Assembly (NCBI GenBank): GCA_029266425.1
Contig: JAQSWY010000007.1
Location: forward strand, 62,001-126,000
Reading direction: 5' to 3'
Length of the DNA: 64,000 bases
Source: Xanthobacteraceae bacterium
GTDB taxonomy: Bacteria; Pseudomonadota; Alphaproteobacteria; Rhizobiales; Xanthobacteraceae
Of the stretch, positions 8,889 to 18,531 are shown one piece after another. A program made the translations under genes and the position numbers. The notes under the pieces are model-generated. The model was not told where the DNA came from, searched no databases, and saw only the letters and a program-made list of their open reading frames with translations. How positions within the stretch are numbered: the stretch's first letter is position 1; the number at the start of each line of letters is the position of its first letter.

Positions 8889-9668
8889 ATGAAATCGCGA
8901 ACTTTTCTCCTCCTGGCGGCCCTCCTCGCCGCCTCCCCTGCCCCGGCCGCCGAGGTGGTGCGGATCGGTGTGACCCCCGGCCCGCATGCGCAGATATTGG
9001 AAGCGGTGAAGCCGGTCGCCGCTACCAGGGGTCTGGAGATCAGGATCATAGAGTTCTCCGACTATGTGGTGCCGAACCAGGCGCTCGAGGCCGGCGAGAT
9101 CGAGGCCAATTCTTTCCAGAACCAGCCTTATCTCGACAATCAGAAGGCCGACCGCGGCTACCGGCTCGAGAGCGCGGCGTCCACCGTGAACTTCCCGCTC
9201 GGCGTCTATTCGAAGAAGTGGGAGAGCTGGGCGGAGATCCCCGACCGCGCCACCATCGCCATCCAGAACGACCCGACCAATGGCGGCCGCGCTTTGCTGC
9301 TGCTCCAGGATCGCGGCGCCATCAAGCTGCGCGAGGGCACCGGCTTCAAGCCGACCATCCCCGACATAATCTCGAATCCGAAGAAGTTGCGCTTGATCGA
9401 GCTCGACGCTGCGCAGACCCCGCGCTCGCTGGAGGATGTCGACGCCGCCAGCATCAACACCAATTACGCCGTCTCCGCTGGCCTTGATCCGACGAAGGAC
9501 CCGATCCTGAAGGAGGACGCCAAAGGGCCCTACGTCAATCTCATCGTGGTGCGCAGCGTCGACAAGGACAAGCCGTGGGTGAAGACTCTTGTCGAGGCTT
9601 ATCGCTCGCCCGAGGTGAAGGCATTCGTGCTGGAGAAGTTCAAGGGTTCGGTGCTGCCAGCCTGGTGA
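8889..9668 (+). CDS. metQ: MetQ/NlpA-family substrate-binding protein (copy 2)
   Basis: MKSRTFLLLAALLAASPAPAAEVVRIGVTPGPHAQILEAVKPVAATRGLEIRIIEFSDYVVPNQALEAGEIEANSFQNQPYLDNQ. Confidence 0.88.
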   Translation: MKSRTFLLLAALLAASPAPAAEVVRIGVTPGPHAQILEAVKPVAATRGLEIRIIEFSDYVVPNQALEAGEIEANSFQNQPYLDNQKADRGYRLESAASTVNFPLGVYSKKWESWAEIPDRATIAIQNDPTNGGRALLLLQDRGAIKLREGTGFKPTIPDIISNPKKLRLIELDAAQTPRSLEDVDAASINTNYAVSAGLDPTKDPILKEDAKGPYVNLIVVRSVDKDKPWVKTLVEAYRSPEVKAFVLEKFKGSVLPAW

Positions 9669-9724
9669 AGCCTCACGACAGCTGCGATACGGTGCCCCGA
9701 TAATGCCCGGGGGAGCACGCGAAG

Positions 9725-11098
9725 ATGGCCCGCGAGATAAGGCTCAATGCCTTCGCCATGAACTGCGTCGGCCATATGTCGCCGGGACTGTGGACCCATC
9801 CGCGCGACCGCTCCAGCGACTATAACCGGCTCCCGCACTGGCTCGATCTTGCCCGCACACTGGAGCGCGGCCGCTTCGACGGCCTGTTCCTCGCCGATGT
9901 GCTCGGCGTCTATGACGTCTATGGCGGCACCGCGGACGCCGCGCTGCGCCATGCGGCGCAGGTGCCGGTGAACGACCCGCTGCTGCTGGTGCCGGCCATG
10001 GCCGCGGTGACGACGCATCTCGGCTTCGGCGTCACATCGACGCTCTCCTATGAGCCGCCCTTTCCCTTCGCGCGGCGGATGTCGACGCTCGATCATCTCA
10101 CGGACGGGCGGATCGGCTGGAACATCGTCACCGGCTATCTCGACAGCGCCGCCCGCGCCGCCGGCCGCGAGCGGCAGACCAGCCATGACGACCGCTACGA
10201 TGTCGCGGACGATTACATGGAGTTGGTCTACAAGCTCTGGGAAGGCAGCTGGGACGACGACGCCGTCCTGCGCGACCGCGCCCGCGGCATCTTCACCGAT
10301 CCCGCCAAGGTACGGCGGGTGCGCCATGACGGCCCGCACTTCAAGCTCGATGCCATCCATCTCGCCGAGCCCTCGCCGCAGCGCACGCCTGTGCTCTACC
10401 AGGCCGGATCCTCGCCGCGCGGCCGCGCCTTCGCCGGCGAGCATGCGGAGTGCGTCTTCATATCGGGACCTTCCGCGAAGGTGATCGCCCCGCGTGTCGC
10501 GGCGCTGCGCTCCGCCGTCCGCGCGGCCGGCCGCGATCCCGAGAGCGTGCTGATATTCAGCATGATGACGGTGATCCTCGGGCACACGGATGCGGAAGCC
10601 GAGGCCAGGCACGAAGAATATCGCCGCCACGTCAGCCACGAGGGCGCGCTGGCGCTGATGTCCGGCTGGACCGGGGTCGACTTCTCCACCTACGACCTCG
10701 ATCAACAGGTGCGCCACGTCGAGAATGATGCCGGCCGCACTGCCATGGACAATGTCAGCCGCGCCGATCCCGACCGCGTCTGGACCGTGCGCGAGGTCGC
10801 CGAGCATATCGGCATTGGCGGCATCGGCCCGCTGGTGGTCGGCGGGCCGGAGCGCGTGGCGGACGCGATCGAGGGCTGGGTCGAGGAGACCGGCGTCGAC
10901 GGCCTCAACCTCTGCTACGCCGTGCTGCCCGAGAGCTTCGAGGACGTGGTCGAGCTGCTGGTGCCGGAACTGACCCGCCGCGGCCGCTACAAGAGCGACT
11001 ACCAGCCCGGCACGCTACGCGAGAAGCTGTTCGGCGAAGGCCGCGCAAGGCTGACGGCGCCGCACCCGGCGGTGGCCCATCGCCAGGCGGGCTTTTAG
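9725..11098 (+). CDS. LLM-class flavin-dependent monooxygenase, NtaA/SnaA/DszA (SoxA) family
   Basis: 457 aa; LNAFAMNCVGHMSPGLWTHPRDRS..., GWNIVTGYLDSAARAAGRERQTSHDDRYDVADDYMELVYKLWEGSW. Confidence 0.88.
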   Translation: MAREIRLNAFAMNCVGHMSPGLWTHPRDRSSDYNRLPHWLDLARTLERGRFDGLFLADVLGVYDVYGGTADAALRHAAQVPVNDPLLLVPAMAAVTTHLGFGVTSTLSYEPPFPFARRMSTLDHLTDGRIGWNIVTGYLDSAARAAGRERQTSHDDRYDVADDYMELVYKLWEGSWDDDAVLRDRARGIFTDPAKVRRVRHDGPHFKLDAIHLAEPSPQRTPVLYQAGSSPRGRAFAGEHAECVFISGPSAKVIAPRVAALRSAVRAAGRDPESVLIFSMMTVILGHTDAEAEARHEEYRRHVSHEGALALMSGWTGVDFSTYDLDQQVRHVENDAGRTAMDNVSRADPDRVWTVREVAEHIGIGGIGPLVVGGPERVADAIEGWVEETGVDGLNLCYAVLPESFEDVVELLVPELTRRGRYKSDYQPGTLREKLFGEGRARLTAPHPAVAHRQAGF

Positions 11099-11107
11099 CC
11101 AGAAGAT

Positions 11108-11671
11108 CTAGAACCCGAACGATTGCTGCATCGGGGGCGGAGGCGCGAGGTTCACGCCTTCCAGCTCCAGCATGCGAATCTTCGCCGTCGATCCGCCCGG
11201 CGCCGAGAAGCCGCCGACCTTGCCGCCGGCGGCGAGCACACGGTGGCAAGGGATGATCAGCGCCACCGGGTTCGTCGCCATGGCCTGGCCGACATCGCGT
11301 GCCGCCTCCGGACCGGCGCCGAGTTGCTTCGCCAGCGTGCCATAGGTCGTGGTATGGCCCCAGCCGACCTGCCGGGCGGCCTCGTAGACCTGCCTGAAGA
11401 AGGCGTCCTGGTCGCTGAGGTCGAGCGCGAAGCCCGAGAAGTCGACCGCCTCACCCTCGAAATAGCGCTTCACCGCGGCGACGGCCTCACTGATCTCCAC
11501 CGGGGGCGTACCGGGCATGGCGTCCGGTATCCGCCGCAGCAGGTTGCGCTCGGTCGCTTCCGCGCTCCGCGTCGGCAGCTGGAAACGCGTGATGCCGACG
11601 GCGTTCCAGGCGATGCCGCAATAGCCGCCCGCGGTCTCGAAGATCAGATAATGCTGTGCTGACTGGCCCAT
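11108..11671 (-). CDS. ogt: Methylated-DNA--[protein]-cysteine S-methyltransferase
   Basis: Active-site motif NPVALIIPCHRVLAAGGKVGGFS; start at MGQSAQHYL within the longer ORF. Confidence 0.88.
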   Translation of the reverse strand: MGQSAQHYLIFETAGGYCGIAWNAVGITRFQLPTRSAEATERNLLRRIPDAMPGTPPVEISEAVAAVKRYFEGEAVDFSGFALDLSDQDAFFRQVYEAARQVGWGHTTTYGTLAKQLGAGPEAARDVGQAMATNPVALIIPCHRVLAAGGKVGGFSAPGGSTAKIRMLELEGVNLAPPPPMQQSFGF

Positions 11672-11749
11672 GACACGGCCCTCGATTCTCCTCGATGAGA
11701 TGAAAATCGTCGGCCCGAGGCAGAAGTTCAACCCGATCTCCGCACCCGT

Positions 11750-12076
11750 TCACAGTGCCGGGTTCACCGTCCGGGTCAGCAGCGTGTAATCCGACTCCAG
11801 CACCATGATGGCGACGAAGACCAGCACGGCGCCGACGGGAAGCAGGATGGCATAGACCAGCGTCAGCCGCTCCCAGGCCATGTGCATGAAGACCGCGACG
11901 ATCAGGCCGGCCTTCAGGATCATGAACAGCAAGATGAGCGAATAGCGCAGGCCGCCCTGCAAATGGAAGTAATCGACGAGATAGGAGAAGGTGCTCAGCA
12001 CGAACAGCCAGACCCACACCACAAGATAGAGCCGGATCGGATGCTGGGCGCTGTCATGGGTAGCGACATGTGTCAT
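11750..12076 (-). CDS. Cytochrome c oxidase subunit IV-like (prokaryotic, small membrane subunit)
   Basis: MTHVATHDSAQHPIRLYLVVWVWLFVLSTFSYLVDYFHLQG...; three TM segments, last gene of cox operon. Confidence 0.8.
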   Translation of the reverse strand: MTHVATHDSAQHPIRLYLVVWVWLFVLSTFSYLVDYFHLQGGLRYSLILLFMILKAGLIVAVFMHMAWERLTLVYAILLPVGAVLVFVAIMVLESDYTLLTRTVNPAL

Positions 12077-12081
12077 TTTGC

Positions 12082-12804
12082 TCACCACAGATAGAAGAAG
12101 GCGAAGATGAACACCCAGACCAGATCGACGAAGTGCCAATAAAGGCCCATGATCTCGACGGATTCATAATTCCCTTTGCGGCTGGTGAAGAAACCTCGCC
12201 TGCCGGTCTCATAATCACCGCGCCAGACCTTCCGCGCGATGGCGATCAGGAAGATCACGCCGAAGGTGACATGGGTGCCGTGGAAGCCGGTGATCATGAA
12301 GAAGCTTGAGCCGAACTGAGCGGCGCCCCAGGGATTCTCCCAAGGCCGGACGCCTTCATGGATGAGCTTGGTCCATTCGAAGGCCTGCATGCCGACGAAG
12401 GTCGCGCCGAGCGCCGCCGTCACCAGCATGAGCACCGCCGTGGTGGTGCGCTTGCGCCGATAGGCGAAGTTCACCGCCATCGCCATGGTGCCGCTGCTGC
12501 TGATCAGGACGAAGGTCATGATGGCGATCAGGAGCAGCGGGAAGGTAGTGCCACCGACCTCCAGCGAGAACACCTCGCTGGGATTGGGCCAGGGCACCGT
12601 CGTCGACATCCGCGCCGTCATGTAGGAGATCAGGAAGCAGCTGAACACGAAGGTGTCGCTCAGGAGGAAGATCCACATCATGGCCTTCCCCCAGGAGACG
12701 TTCTTGAACGCCCGCTGGTCGGACGAGAGGTCCGCGGCAATGCTCCGAAGGCCGACCGAGTGCCGGACCTCCTCAGCCTCGTTCCTCATCGAGATTTCGG
12801 CCAT
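12082..12804 (-). CDS. Heme-copper oxidase subunit III (first of two)
   Basis: 240 aa; MWIFLLSDTFVFSCFLISYMTARM..., GFHGTHVTFGVIFLIAIA, GLYWHFVDLVWVFIFAFFYLW. Confidence 0.9.
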   Translation of the reverse strand: MAEISMRNEAEEVRHSVGLRSIAADLSSDQRAFKNVSWGKAMMWIFLLSDTFVFSCFLISYMTARMSTTVPWPNPSEVFSLEVGGTTFPLLLIAIMTFVLISSSGTMAMAVNFAYRRKRTTTAVLMLVTAALGATFVGMQAFEWTKLIHEGVRPWENPWGAAQFGSSFFMITGFHGTHVTFGVIFLIAIARKVWRGDYETGRRGFFTSRKGNYESVEIMGLYWHFVDLVWVFIFAFFYLW

Positions 12805-12834
12805 CGATCGCTCCTTCCTCAGCTCAGGGCGTCC

Positions 12835-13548
12835 TCAACTCAAGACCTGGCGGCAGATTTCAAGGATATCGCCGGCCCATCCGGCGATCAGCGCGAACAG
12901 GATGAGCCAGATAGCGAGCAGGAAATGCCAGTACATCGCGCAAAGCTCGAGGCCGAGCCGCAATTTGCCGGGGTCCTGGCCCACCTCGCCTGAGCGGTGG
13001 GCCCGGACGCTGACCCGGCCGAGCCCGAAAAGGCCGCCCAGCACATGCAGCCCGTGCAGCCCGGTCATCAGATAGAAGAAGGCGTTCGCCGGATTGGAGG
13101 CGAGGTAGTAGCCCTGGTCCACCAGCTCGCGCCAGACCAGAAGCTGGCCGACGACAAACCCGACCGTGAACACCCAGGCGCCGAGCAGCCCGGAGCGGAC
13201 GCCGTCCGCATCCGCCTGCCGGGAGCAGTTCTTCGCCCATTCGAGCGCGAGACTGGCGAGCACGAGCAGCGCGGTGTTGAACCACAACAGTCGCGGCACC
13301 GGCACCGGCCACCAGTCGGCGGCCTGCAGCCGCATCGAGTAGGCGCTGATGGAGAGCGCGAACAAGCCGCCGGCCACCGCGAGGAAGATGCCGAGCCCGA
13401 TCTTCGCGGTCGGCAATGGCGGTCGGGCGCCCGGCGCGTCGCCGATCACGCCGACCTCCAGCCAGGGCTTCGACATGATCCGCTGCGTCGATAGCCACCA
13501 GCCGGCGATGACGGCGATGACGGCGAGGAAGGCGAGGACGATGGTCAT
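12835..13548 (-). CDS. Heme-copper oxidase subunit III-like (second)
   Basis: 237 aa; GLGIFLAVAGGLFALSISAY..., NAFFYLMTGLHGLHVLGGLFGL, AMYWHFLLAIWLILFALI. Confidence 0.85.
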   Translation of the reverse strand: MTIVLAFLAVIAVIAGWWLSTQRIMSKPWLEVGVIGDAPGARPPLPTAKIGLGIFLAVAGGLFALSISAYSMRLQAADWWPVPVPRLLWFNTALLVLASLALEWAKNCSRQADADGVRSGLLGAWVFTVGFVVGQLLVWRELVDQGYYLASNPANAFFYLMTGLHGLHVLGGLFGLGRVSVRAHRSGEVGQDPGKLRLGLELCAMYWHFLLAIWLILFALIAGWAGDILEICRQVLS

Positions 13549-15317
13549 GGCACCCTGCCCGCCATCTCGCCGGCCAGCGGCGGCTGGTTCTGCGGGATGA
13601 AATCCTCCGGCGCGCCGGGCACGTTGTAGTCATAGGCCCAGCGATAGACGATCGGCAGTTCCTTGCCGAAATTGCCGTGCGGCGGCGGGGTCACGGGCGT
13701 CTGCCATTCCAGCGAGGTGGCGCGCCACGGATTGCCGCCGGCTTCGCGTCCGTGCCTGAGACTCCAGATCAGGTTGAAGATGAAGGCGATCTGCGCCGCG
13801 CCGACCACAAGCGCCGTGATGGTGATGAAGATGTTCAGATCGTGAGCCGACTGCGGATAGATCGCGCTCTCGCCCATCTCGTGATAGCGCCGGGGCACGC
13901 CCATCAGCCCGAGATAATGCATAGGAAAGAAGATCGCATAGGCTCCGAGGAAGGTGACCCAGAAATGGAACTGGCCGAGCGGCACGTTCATGAGCCGGCC
14001 CGTCACTTTGGGATACCAATGATAGATCGCGCCGAAGATCACCAGGATCGGCGCCACGCCCATCACCATGTGGAAATGGGCGACGACGAACATGGTGTCG
14101 GAGAGCGGGACATCGACCACAACATTGCCGAGGAACAGCCCGGTCAGCCCGCCATTGACGAAGGTGACGATGAAGGCGAGCGCGAACAGCATCGGCACGG
14201 TGAGGTGGATATCGCCGCGCCACAGCGTCAGCACCCAGTTGTAGACCTTGATCGCGGTGGGTATGGCGATGATCAGTGTCGTGGTGGCGAAGAAGAACCC
14301 GAAATACGGGTTCATGCCGCTGACATACATATGGTGCGCCCACACCACGAAGCTGAGCGCGCCGATCGCCACGATCGCCCACACCATCATCCGGTACCCG
14401 AAGATGTTGCGCCGCGCATGGACGCTGATCAGATCCGAGACGATGCCGAAGGCGGGCAGCGCGACGATGTAGACTTCCGGGTGGCCGAAGAACCAGAACA
14501 GGTGCTGGAACAGGATCGGGCTGCCCCCGCCATAAGGCAGGCGGGTGCCCTGCTCGATGATCTCCGGCATGAAGAAGCTGGTGCCGAGCAGCCGGTCGAA
14601 CAGCATCATCACCGCGCCCACGAACAGAGCGGGGAAGGCCAGCAGCGCCATCACGCTGGCGGTGAAGATGCCCCACACGGTTAGCGGCATCCGCATCAGC
14701 GTCATGCCGCGGGTGCGGCCCTGCAGCACCGTCACCACATAGTTCAGGCCGCCCATGGTAAAGCCGATGATGAAGATCATCAGCGAGACCAACATCATGA
14801 CGATGCCCCAGGCGAGGCCCGGTGTGCCGGCGGTGATGGCTTGCGGGGGATAGAGTGTCCAGCCGGCCCCGGTGGGCCCGCCCGGCACCGCGAAGCTCGC
14901 GAACAGCACCACGACCGCGAGCAGGTAGAACCAGAAGCTCAGCATGTTGGCGTAAGGGAACACCATGTCCCGCGCGCCGAGCATCAAGGGGATGAGGTAG
15001 TTGCCGAAGCCGCCGAGGAACAGCGCGGTCAGCACATACACCACCATCATCATGCCGTGCATGGTGATGAGCTGGTAATAGGCATCGGCATCGATGAAGG
15101 CGAGCACGCCCGGGAAGGCCAGCTGCAGCCGCATCAGCCAGGACAGCGCCAGCGCAACCACGCCGATCGACAATGCGGTAATGGAATACTGGACGGCGAT
15201 GATCTTGGCGTCCTGGCTGAAGACATAGTGTGTCCACCAGCTCTTCGGATGATAGAGCTCGACATCTTCGACTTCAGCCGGCGGTACCGCACCGGCTCCA
15301 AGCGGAACATCGACCAT
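13545..15317 (-). CDS. Cytochrome c oxidase subunit I
   Basis: Start MVDVPLGAGAVPP at 15317; ITMHGMMMV, FWFFGHPEVYIVALPAFGIVSD, VWAHHMYVSGM, VAHFHMVMG; A1-type GHPEV motif. Confidence 0.95.
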   Translation of the reverse strand: MVDVPLGAGAVPPAEVEDVELYHPKSWWTHYVFSQDAKIIAVQYSITALSIGVVALALSWLMRLQLAFPGVLAFIDADAYYQLITMHGMMMVVYVLTALFLGGFGNYLIPLMLGARDMVFPYANMLSFWFYLLAVVVLFASFAVPGGPTGAGWTLYPPQAITAGTPGLAWGIVMMLVSLMIFIIGFTMGGLNYVVTVLQGRTRGMTLMRMPLTVWGIFTASVMALLAFPALFVGAVMMLFDRLLGTSFFMPEIIEQGTRLPYGGGSPILFQHLFWFFGHPEVYIVALPAFGIVSDLISVHARRNIFGYRMMVWAIVAIGALSFVVWAHHMYVSGMNPYFGFFFATTTLIIAIPTAIKVYNWVLTLWRGDIHLTVPMLFALAFIVTFVNGGLTGLFLGNVVVDVPLSDTMFVVAHFHMVMGVAPILVIFGAIYHWYPKVTGRLMNVPLGQFHFWVTFLGAYAIFFPMHYLGLMGVPRRYHEMGESAIYPQSAHDLNIFITITALVVGAAQIAFIFNLIWSLRHGREAGGNPWRATSLEWQTPVTPPPHGNFGKELPIVYRWAYDYNVPGAPEDFIPQNQPPLAGEMAGRVP

Positions 15318-15396
15318 CGGCACGACCTCCCTGGGCAGGGTCTCCCTGCCTTTTGTTTTCAGGGGCTGGCGACCCCCGCCTGATTGTTCTGACCTT

Positions 15397-16206
15397 CTAC
15401 TTTCCCACCTCGGTCTGCTCGGCGACGACGCGCTTCTGCTGGCCGTCCAGCCACGCCTGGTAGGCAACCTCCTCCTCGACCACCACCGTTCCGCGCATAT
15501 AGGAATGACCGCTGCCGCAGAGCTCCGCGCACAGGATCTCGAACGTGCCGGTGCGTGTCGGGGTGAGCCAGAAATAGGTGCTCGAGCCGGGCAATATGTC
15601 CATCTTGGCCCGGAATTCCGGCACGTAGAAATCGTGCAGGACATCGGTGGAGCGCAGCACCACCTTCACCGGCTTGCCAACCGGCAGATGCAGCTCGGTT
15701 CCATCGACCAGGACATCGTCCCGGGCGTTGGGATCGCTCTTGCTCAGCCCGTGCGGGTTGTCGTCGGCAATGCTGTCGATCGAGGTGAGGCCGAGCTTGC
15801 CGTCTTTGCCCGGCAGCCGGAAGCTCCATTGCCATTGCTGGCCGACGATCTCGATCGCCGTCGCATCCGCGGGCACGGTGATGAAGTGGTTCCAGACGAA
15901 CAGGCCCGGAGCGAGCATCGCCGCGACCCCGAGCCCGGTGACGATGGTCAGCCCGCTCTCGAGCCGGCGGTTCTCCGGTTCGAAGGCGGCCTTCTGCCCT
16001 TCCCGATGGCGGAAGCGCAGCACGCAATAGGCCATGAACAGCAGGACCGCGACGAACACGACCCCGGTGATCCAGAAGGTGATGATGATCGTGTCGTCAA
16101 TATACTGCCAGTTCGACGCGATCGGCGTCCACCACCATGGACTTACGAAATGGAACAACACGGAGCCGACGGCCACCACTACAAGCATCAGGACGACATG
16201 CATCAC
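15397..16206 (-). CDS. Cytochrome c oxidase subunit II
   Basis: CuA motif EILCAELCGSGHSYMRG; QQWQWSFRLPG; DVLHDFYVPEFRAKMDILPG. Confidence 0.95.
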   Translation of the reverse strand: MMHVVLMLVVVAVGSVLFHFVSPWWWTPIASNWQYIDDTIIITFWITGVVFVAVLLFMAYCVLRFRHREGQKAAFEPENRRLESGLTIVTGLGVAAMLAPGLFVWNHFITVPADATAIEIVGQQWQWSFRLPGKDGKLGLTSIDSIADDNPHGLSKSDPNARDDVLVDGTELHLPVGKPVKVVLRSTDVLHDFYVPEFRAKMDILPGSSTYFWLTPTRTGTFEILCAELCGSGHSYMRGTVVVEEEVAYQAWLDGQQKRVVAEQTEVGK

Positions 16207-16261
16207 ATTTATCCTTGGCCGGCGTGCTATCCGCGATCCTTGTTGTTGTCCCCAACGGAGC

Positions 16262-17128
16262 CTATTGGACGACCTTGCGATAGAGATGCCATGTGGCGTG
16301 ACCGAGCACCGGCATGACCACGACCAACCCGACCAGCAGCGGTATCGCCCCCAGCACCAGGCCGCCGGCGACGATGAGGCCCCAGGCGAGCATCGGAATG
16401 GGGTTGAGCATGAAGGCGCGGATCGAGGTGCGCACCGCGACCGATACCCCCACGCGATGATCGAGCAGCAGCGGGAAGGACACCACGCTGATCGCCAGCA
16501 CGAGCACGGCGAACAGGAAGCCGACCCCGACGCCCAGTACGATCAGCGCCCAACCCGGCCCGGTGGTGAAGACCTCGGTGGCGAAGGACGACACCGAGTC
16601 CGGCAGGTCAGGACCGAGCGTCAGCTGGTAGATCCCCATCGCGACCAGCAGCCAGACCAGGAAAATGCCCACCAGCAGCAGGCCGAGCTCGATGATGGCG
16701 GCAAGCGATGGCGAGCTGAACACGGCGAAGGCGTCGTTCCAACTGACGTCCTTGCCCTGCTCCCGCTGTCGGCTCATCTCATAGAGCCCGGCCGCGGCAA
16801 GCGGACCGAGCAGCGCAAAGCCGGAGATAAGCGGGAAAAGCAAGGGCAGGAGGCCACTACCAAGGGTCGCGGCGCCGATCAGCAAACCGGCCAGCGGATA
16901 GAGCACACAGATGAAGATCACATCCGTGCGGTAGGCACCGAAGTCGCTGAACCCCTTGATCAGCACCTCACGAAGATCGGCGAGCGTGATCCGACGGACT
17001 TGTGGGACCAGAGTGCCGGCTTCTTCCGCAGGGTGATGAAAAGCATGCTCCGCAGATCGGACAGCACTGAATGTCTGCCGGATCTGATCTACGCCCCACT
17101 CAACAGGATTTCGGACCGTCATCGCCAT
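16262..17128 (-). CDS. DUF2189-type multi-pass membrane protein
   Basis: ITLADLREVLIKGFSDFGAYRTDVIFICVLYPLAGLLIG...; hydrophobic repeats. Confidence 0.75.
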   Translation of the reverse strand: MAMTVRNPVEWGVDQIRQTFSAVRSAEHAFHHPAEEAGTLVPQVRRITLADLREVLIKGFSDFGAYRTDVIFICVLYPLAGLLIGAATLGSGLLPLLFPLISGFALLGPLAAAGLYEMSRQREQGKDVSWNDAFAVFSSPSLAAIIELGLLLVGIFLVWLLVAMGIYQLTLGPDLPDSVSSFATEVFTTGPGWALIVLGVGVGFLFAVLVLAISVVSFPLLLDHRVGVSVAVRTSIRAFMLNPIPMLAWGLIVAGGLVLGAIPLLVGLVVVMPVLGHATWHLYRKVVQ

Positions 17129-17398
17129 TCCTCCCGAACGACTTGCCCGAGGAGACACTAGTCGCGAGTATGACGCGTCCAAGAAAAAGCAATCACGGAC
17201 GTGCCGCGACATTCACGAAACCTAATATACGCCGAGCGACACTCGCTGTCAGCTTACTTCTTGAGCCGGCGGATCAAAGGCGGGGGACGGATTGGAATAT
17301 TACGAGCGCGGCGATTTTCCGATCAGATTCGTGCGCGTCGACCAAGTCGTTGGAGTACAAGCATTGCGTGCATCTTCGCAGCCGCCTGGAACGCCCGA

Positions 17399-18367
17399 TC
17401 AGGGATCGATGCCCTCAAGGGCGTCGGCGTCGCGGCGGCTGATCGCGCGCAGCACGTCGATGAAATCGGCGACGGTCGCCGAGGGCGTCTCGCCGCGCCG
17501 GGTGATGATGCCGAGCGGACCGAGCTGGTTCGGCAAGCTGACGGGAAGCCGGGTGAAGGTGCCGCGCGCGACGCCCTCGACCAGGATCGATTTCGGCAGG
17601 CACGCCACCATGCCGGCTTCGCGCACCAGATGAAGCGTCGCGAAGATCGAGGTGGTCTCGACGATGTTCTGCAGCGAGCCGATCCCCTGCTCAGCCAGCG
17701 TGCGGTCGATGAGCTGGCGCATCGGGCTGCTCTTCGGCTGCAGCACCCAGGACTGGCCGGCGATGTCGGCGAGATTGAGCGACCTGTGCCCGGCGAGCGG
17801 ATGGTCGGCGGCGGTGAAGATCCAGAGCTCCTCCTTCGACAGCGGTTCGATGTCGAAGGCGAGCGCGTCCTTCGGCTCGGTGAACCGCCCGATGGCAAGC
17901 GCGATCTCGTTGCGGCCGAGCGCGTCGAGCAGGATGTCGCTGGTTGCCGCCAGCAGGCGGATCGTCATCAGTGGGCGACGCTGCTTGAGCTCGGCAATGG
18001 CCCGCGGCAGCAGCCCCGGCGTCGTTGCCATGATGGCGCCGACCGCGAGAGCGCCGAACCCGCCGGCCTTCAGATTGTCCAGCCCGTCGGCGAAGCTGTC
18101 GGTCTCGCGCAGCAGCCTTGCCGCATAATCGGCGACATACCCTCCGATGTCGGTCAGCACCATGCCGCGCGGGCGGCGCTCGAACAGCTGCACGCCGAGA
18201 ACCGCTTCCGCATCCTGCAGGATCTTGGTCGCGGCCGGCTGCGTCATGTTCATGTCGATGGCGACACGGTGCAGGTTGCCGCTATGCGCCAGCGCATCGA
18301 TGAGCCGCAGATGCTTGAAGCGGAGGCGGCCGGTGAGCAGGCCGAGCAATGGCGCCGCCATTGGCAC
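17399..18367 (-). CDS. LysR-family transcriptional regulator
   Basis: LRLIDALAHSGNLHRVAIDMNMTQPAATKILQDAEAVLGVQLFERRPRGM N-terminal HTH. Confidence 0.92.
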   Translation of the reverse strand: MPMAAPLLGLLTGRLRFKHLRLIDALAHSGNLHRVAIDMNMTQPAATKILQDAEAVLGVQLFERRPRGMVLTDIGGYVADYAARLLRETDSFADGLDNLKAGGFGALAVGAIMATTPGLLPRAIAELKQRRPLMTIRLLAATSDILLDALGRNEIALAIGRFTEPKDALAFDIEPLSKEELWIFTAADHPLAGHRSLNLADIAGQSWVLQPKSSPMRQLIDRTLAEQGIGSLQNIVETTSIFATLHLVREAGMVACLPKSILVEGVARGTFTRLPVSLPNQLGPLGIITRRGETPSATVADFIDVLRAISRRDADALEGIDP

Positions 18368-18371
18368 TCCT

Positions 18372-18423
18372 CGATAACAAAATGGAATTAGCTAAGTCCG
18401 ATATTTCATTACTCAGTTATCGG
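18372..18423. promoter_or_regulatory. Candidate LysR operator region in divergent intergenic spacer
   Basis: CGATAAC (18372-18378), CCGATA (18398-18403), GTTATCGG (18416-18423) inverted/direct half-sites. Confidence 0.4.
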
Positions 18424-18531
18424 CTTTGTCGCTAGGGCTTTGCTGCCCCTGCGAGCGCTATCCGCGCGAGGGCTGTCTGCCAAGAGCTCAAGAACAGCCG
18501 CAGCCGCACGCTGCGCAGGAGGACGCCGACG

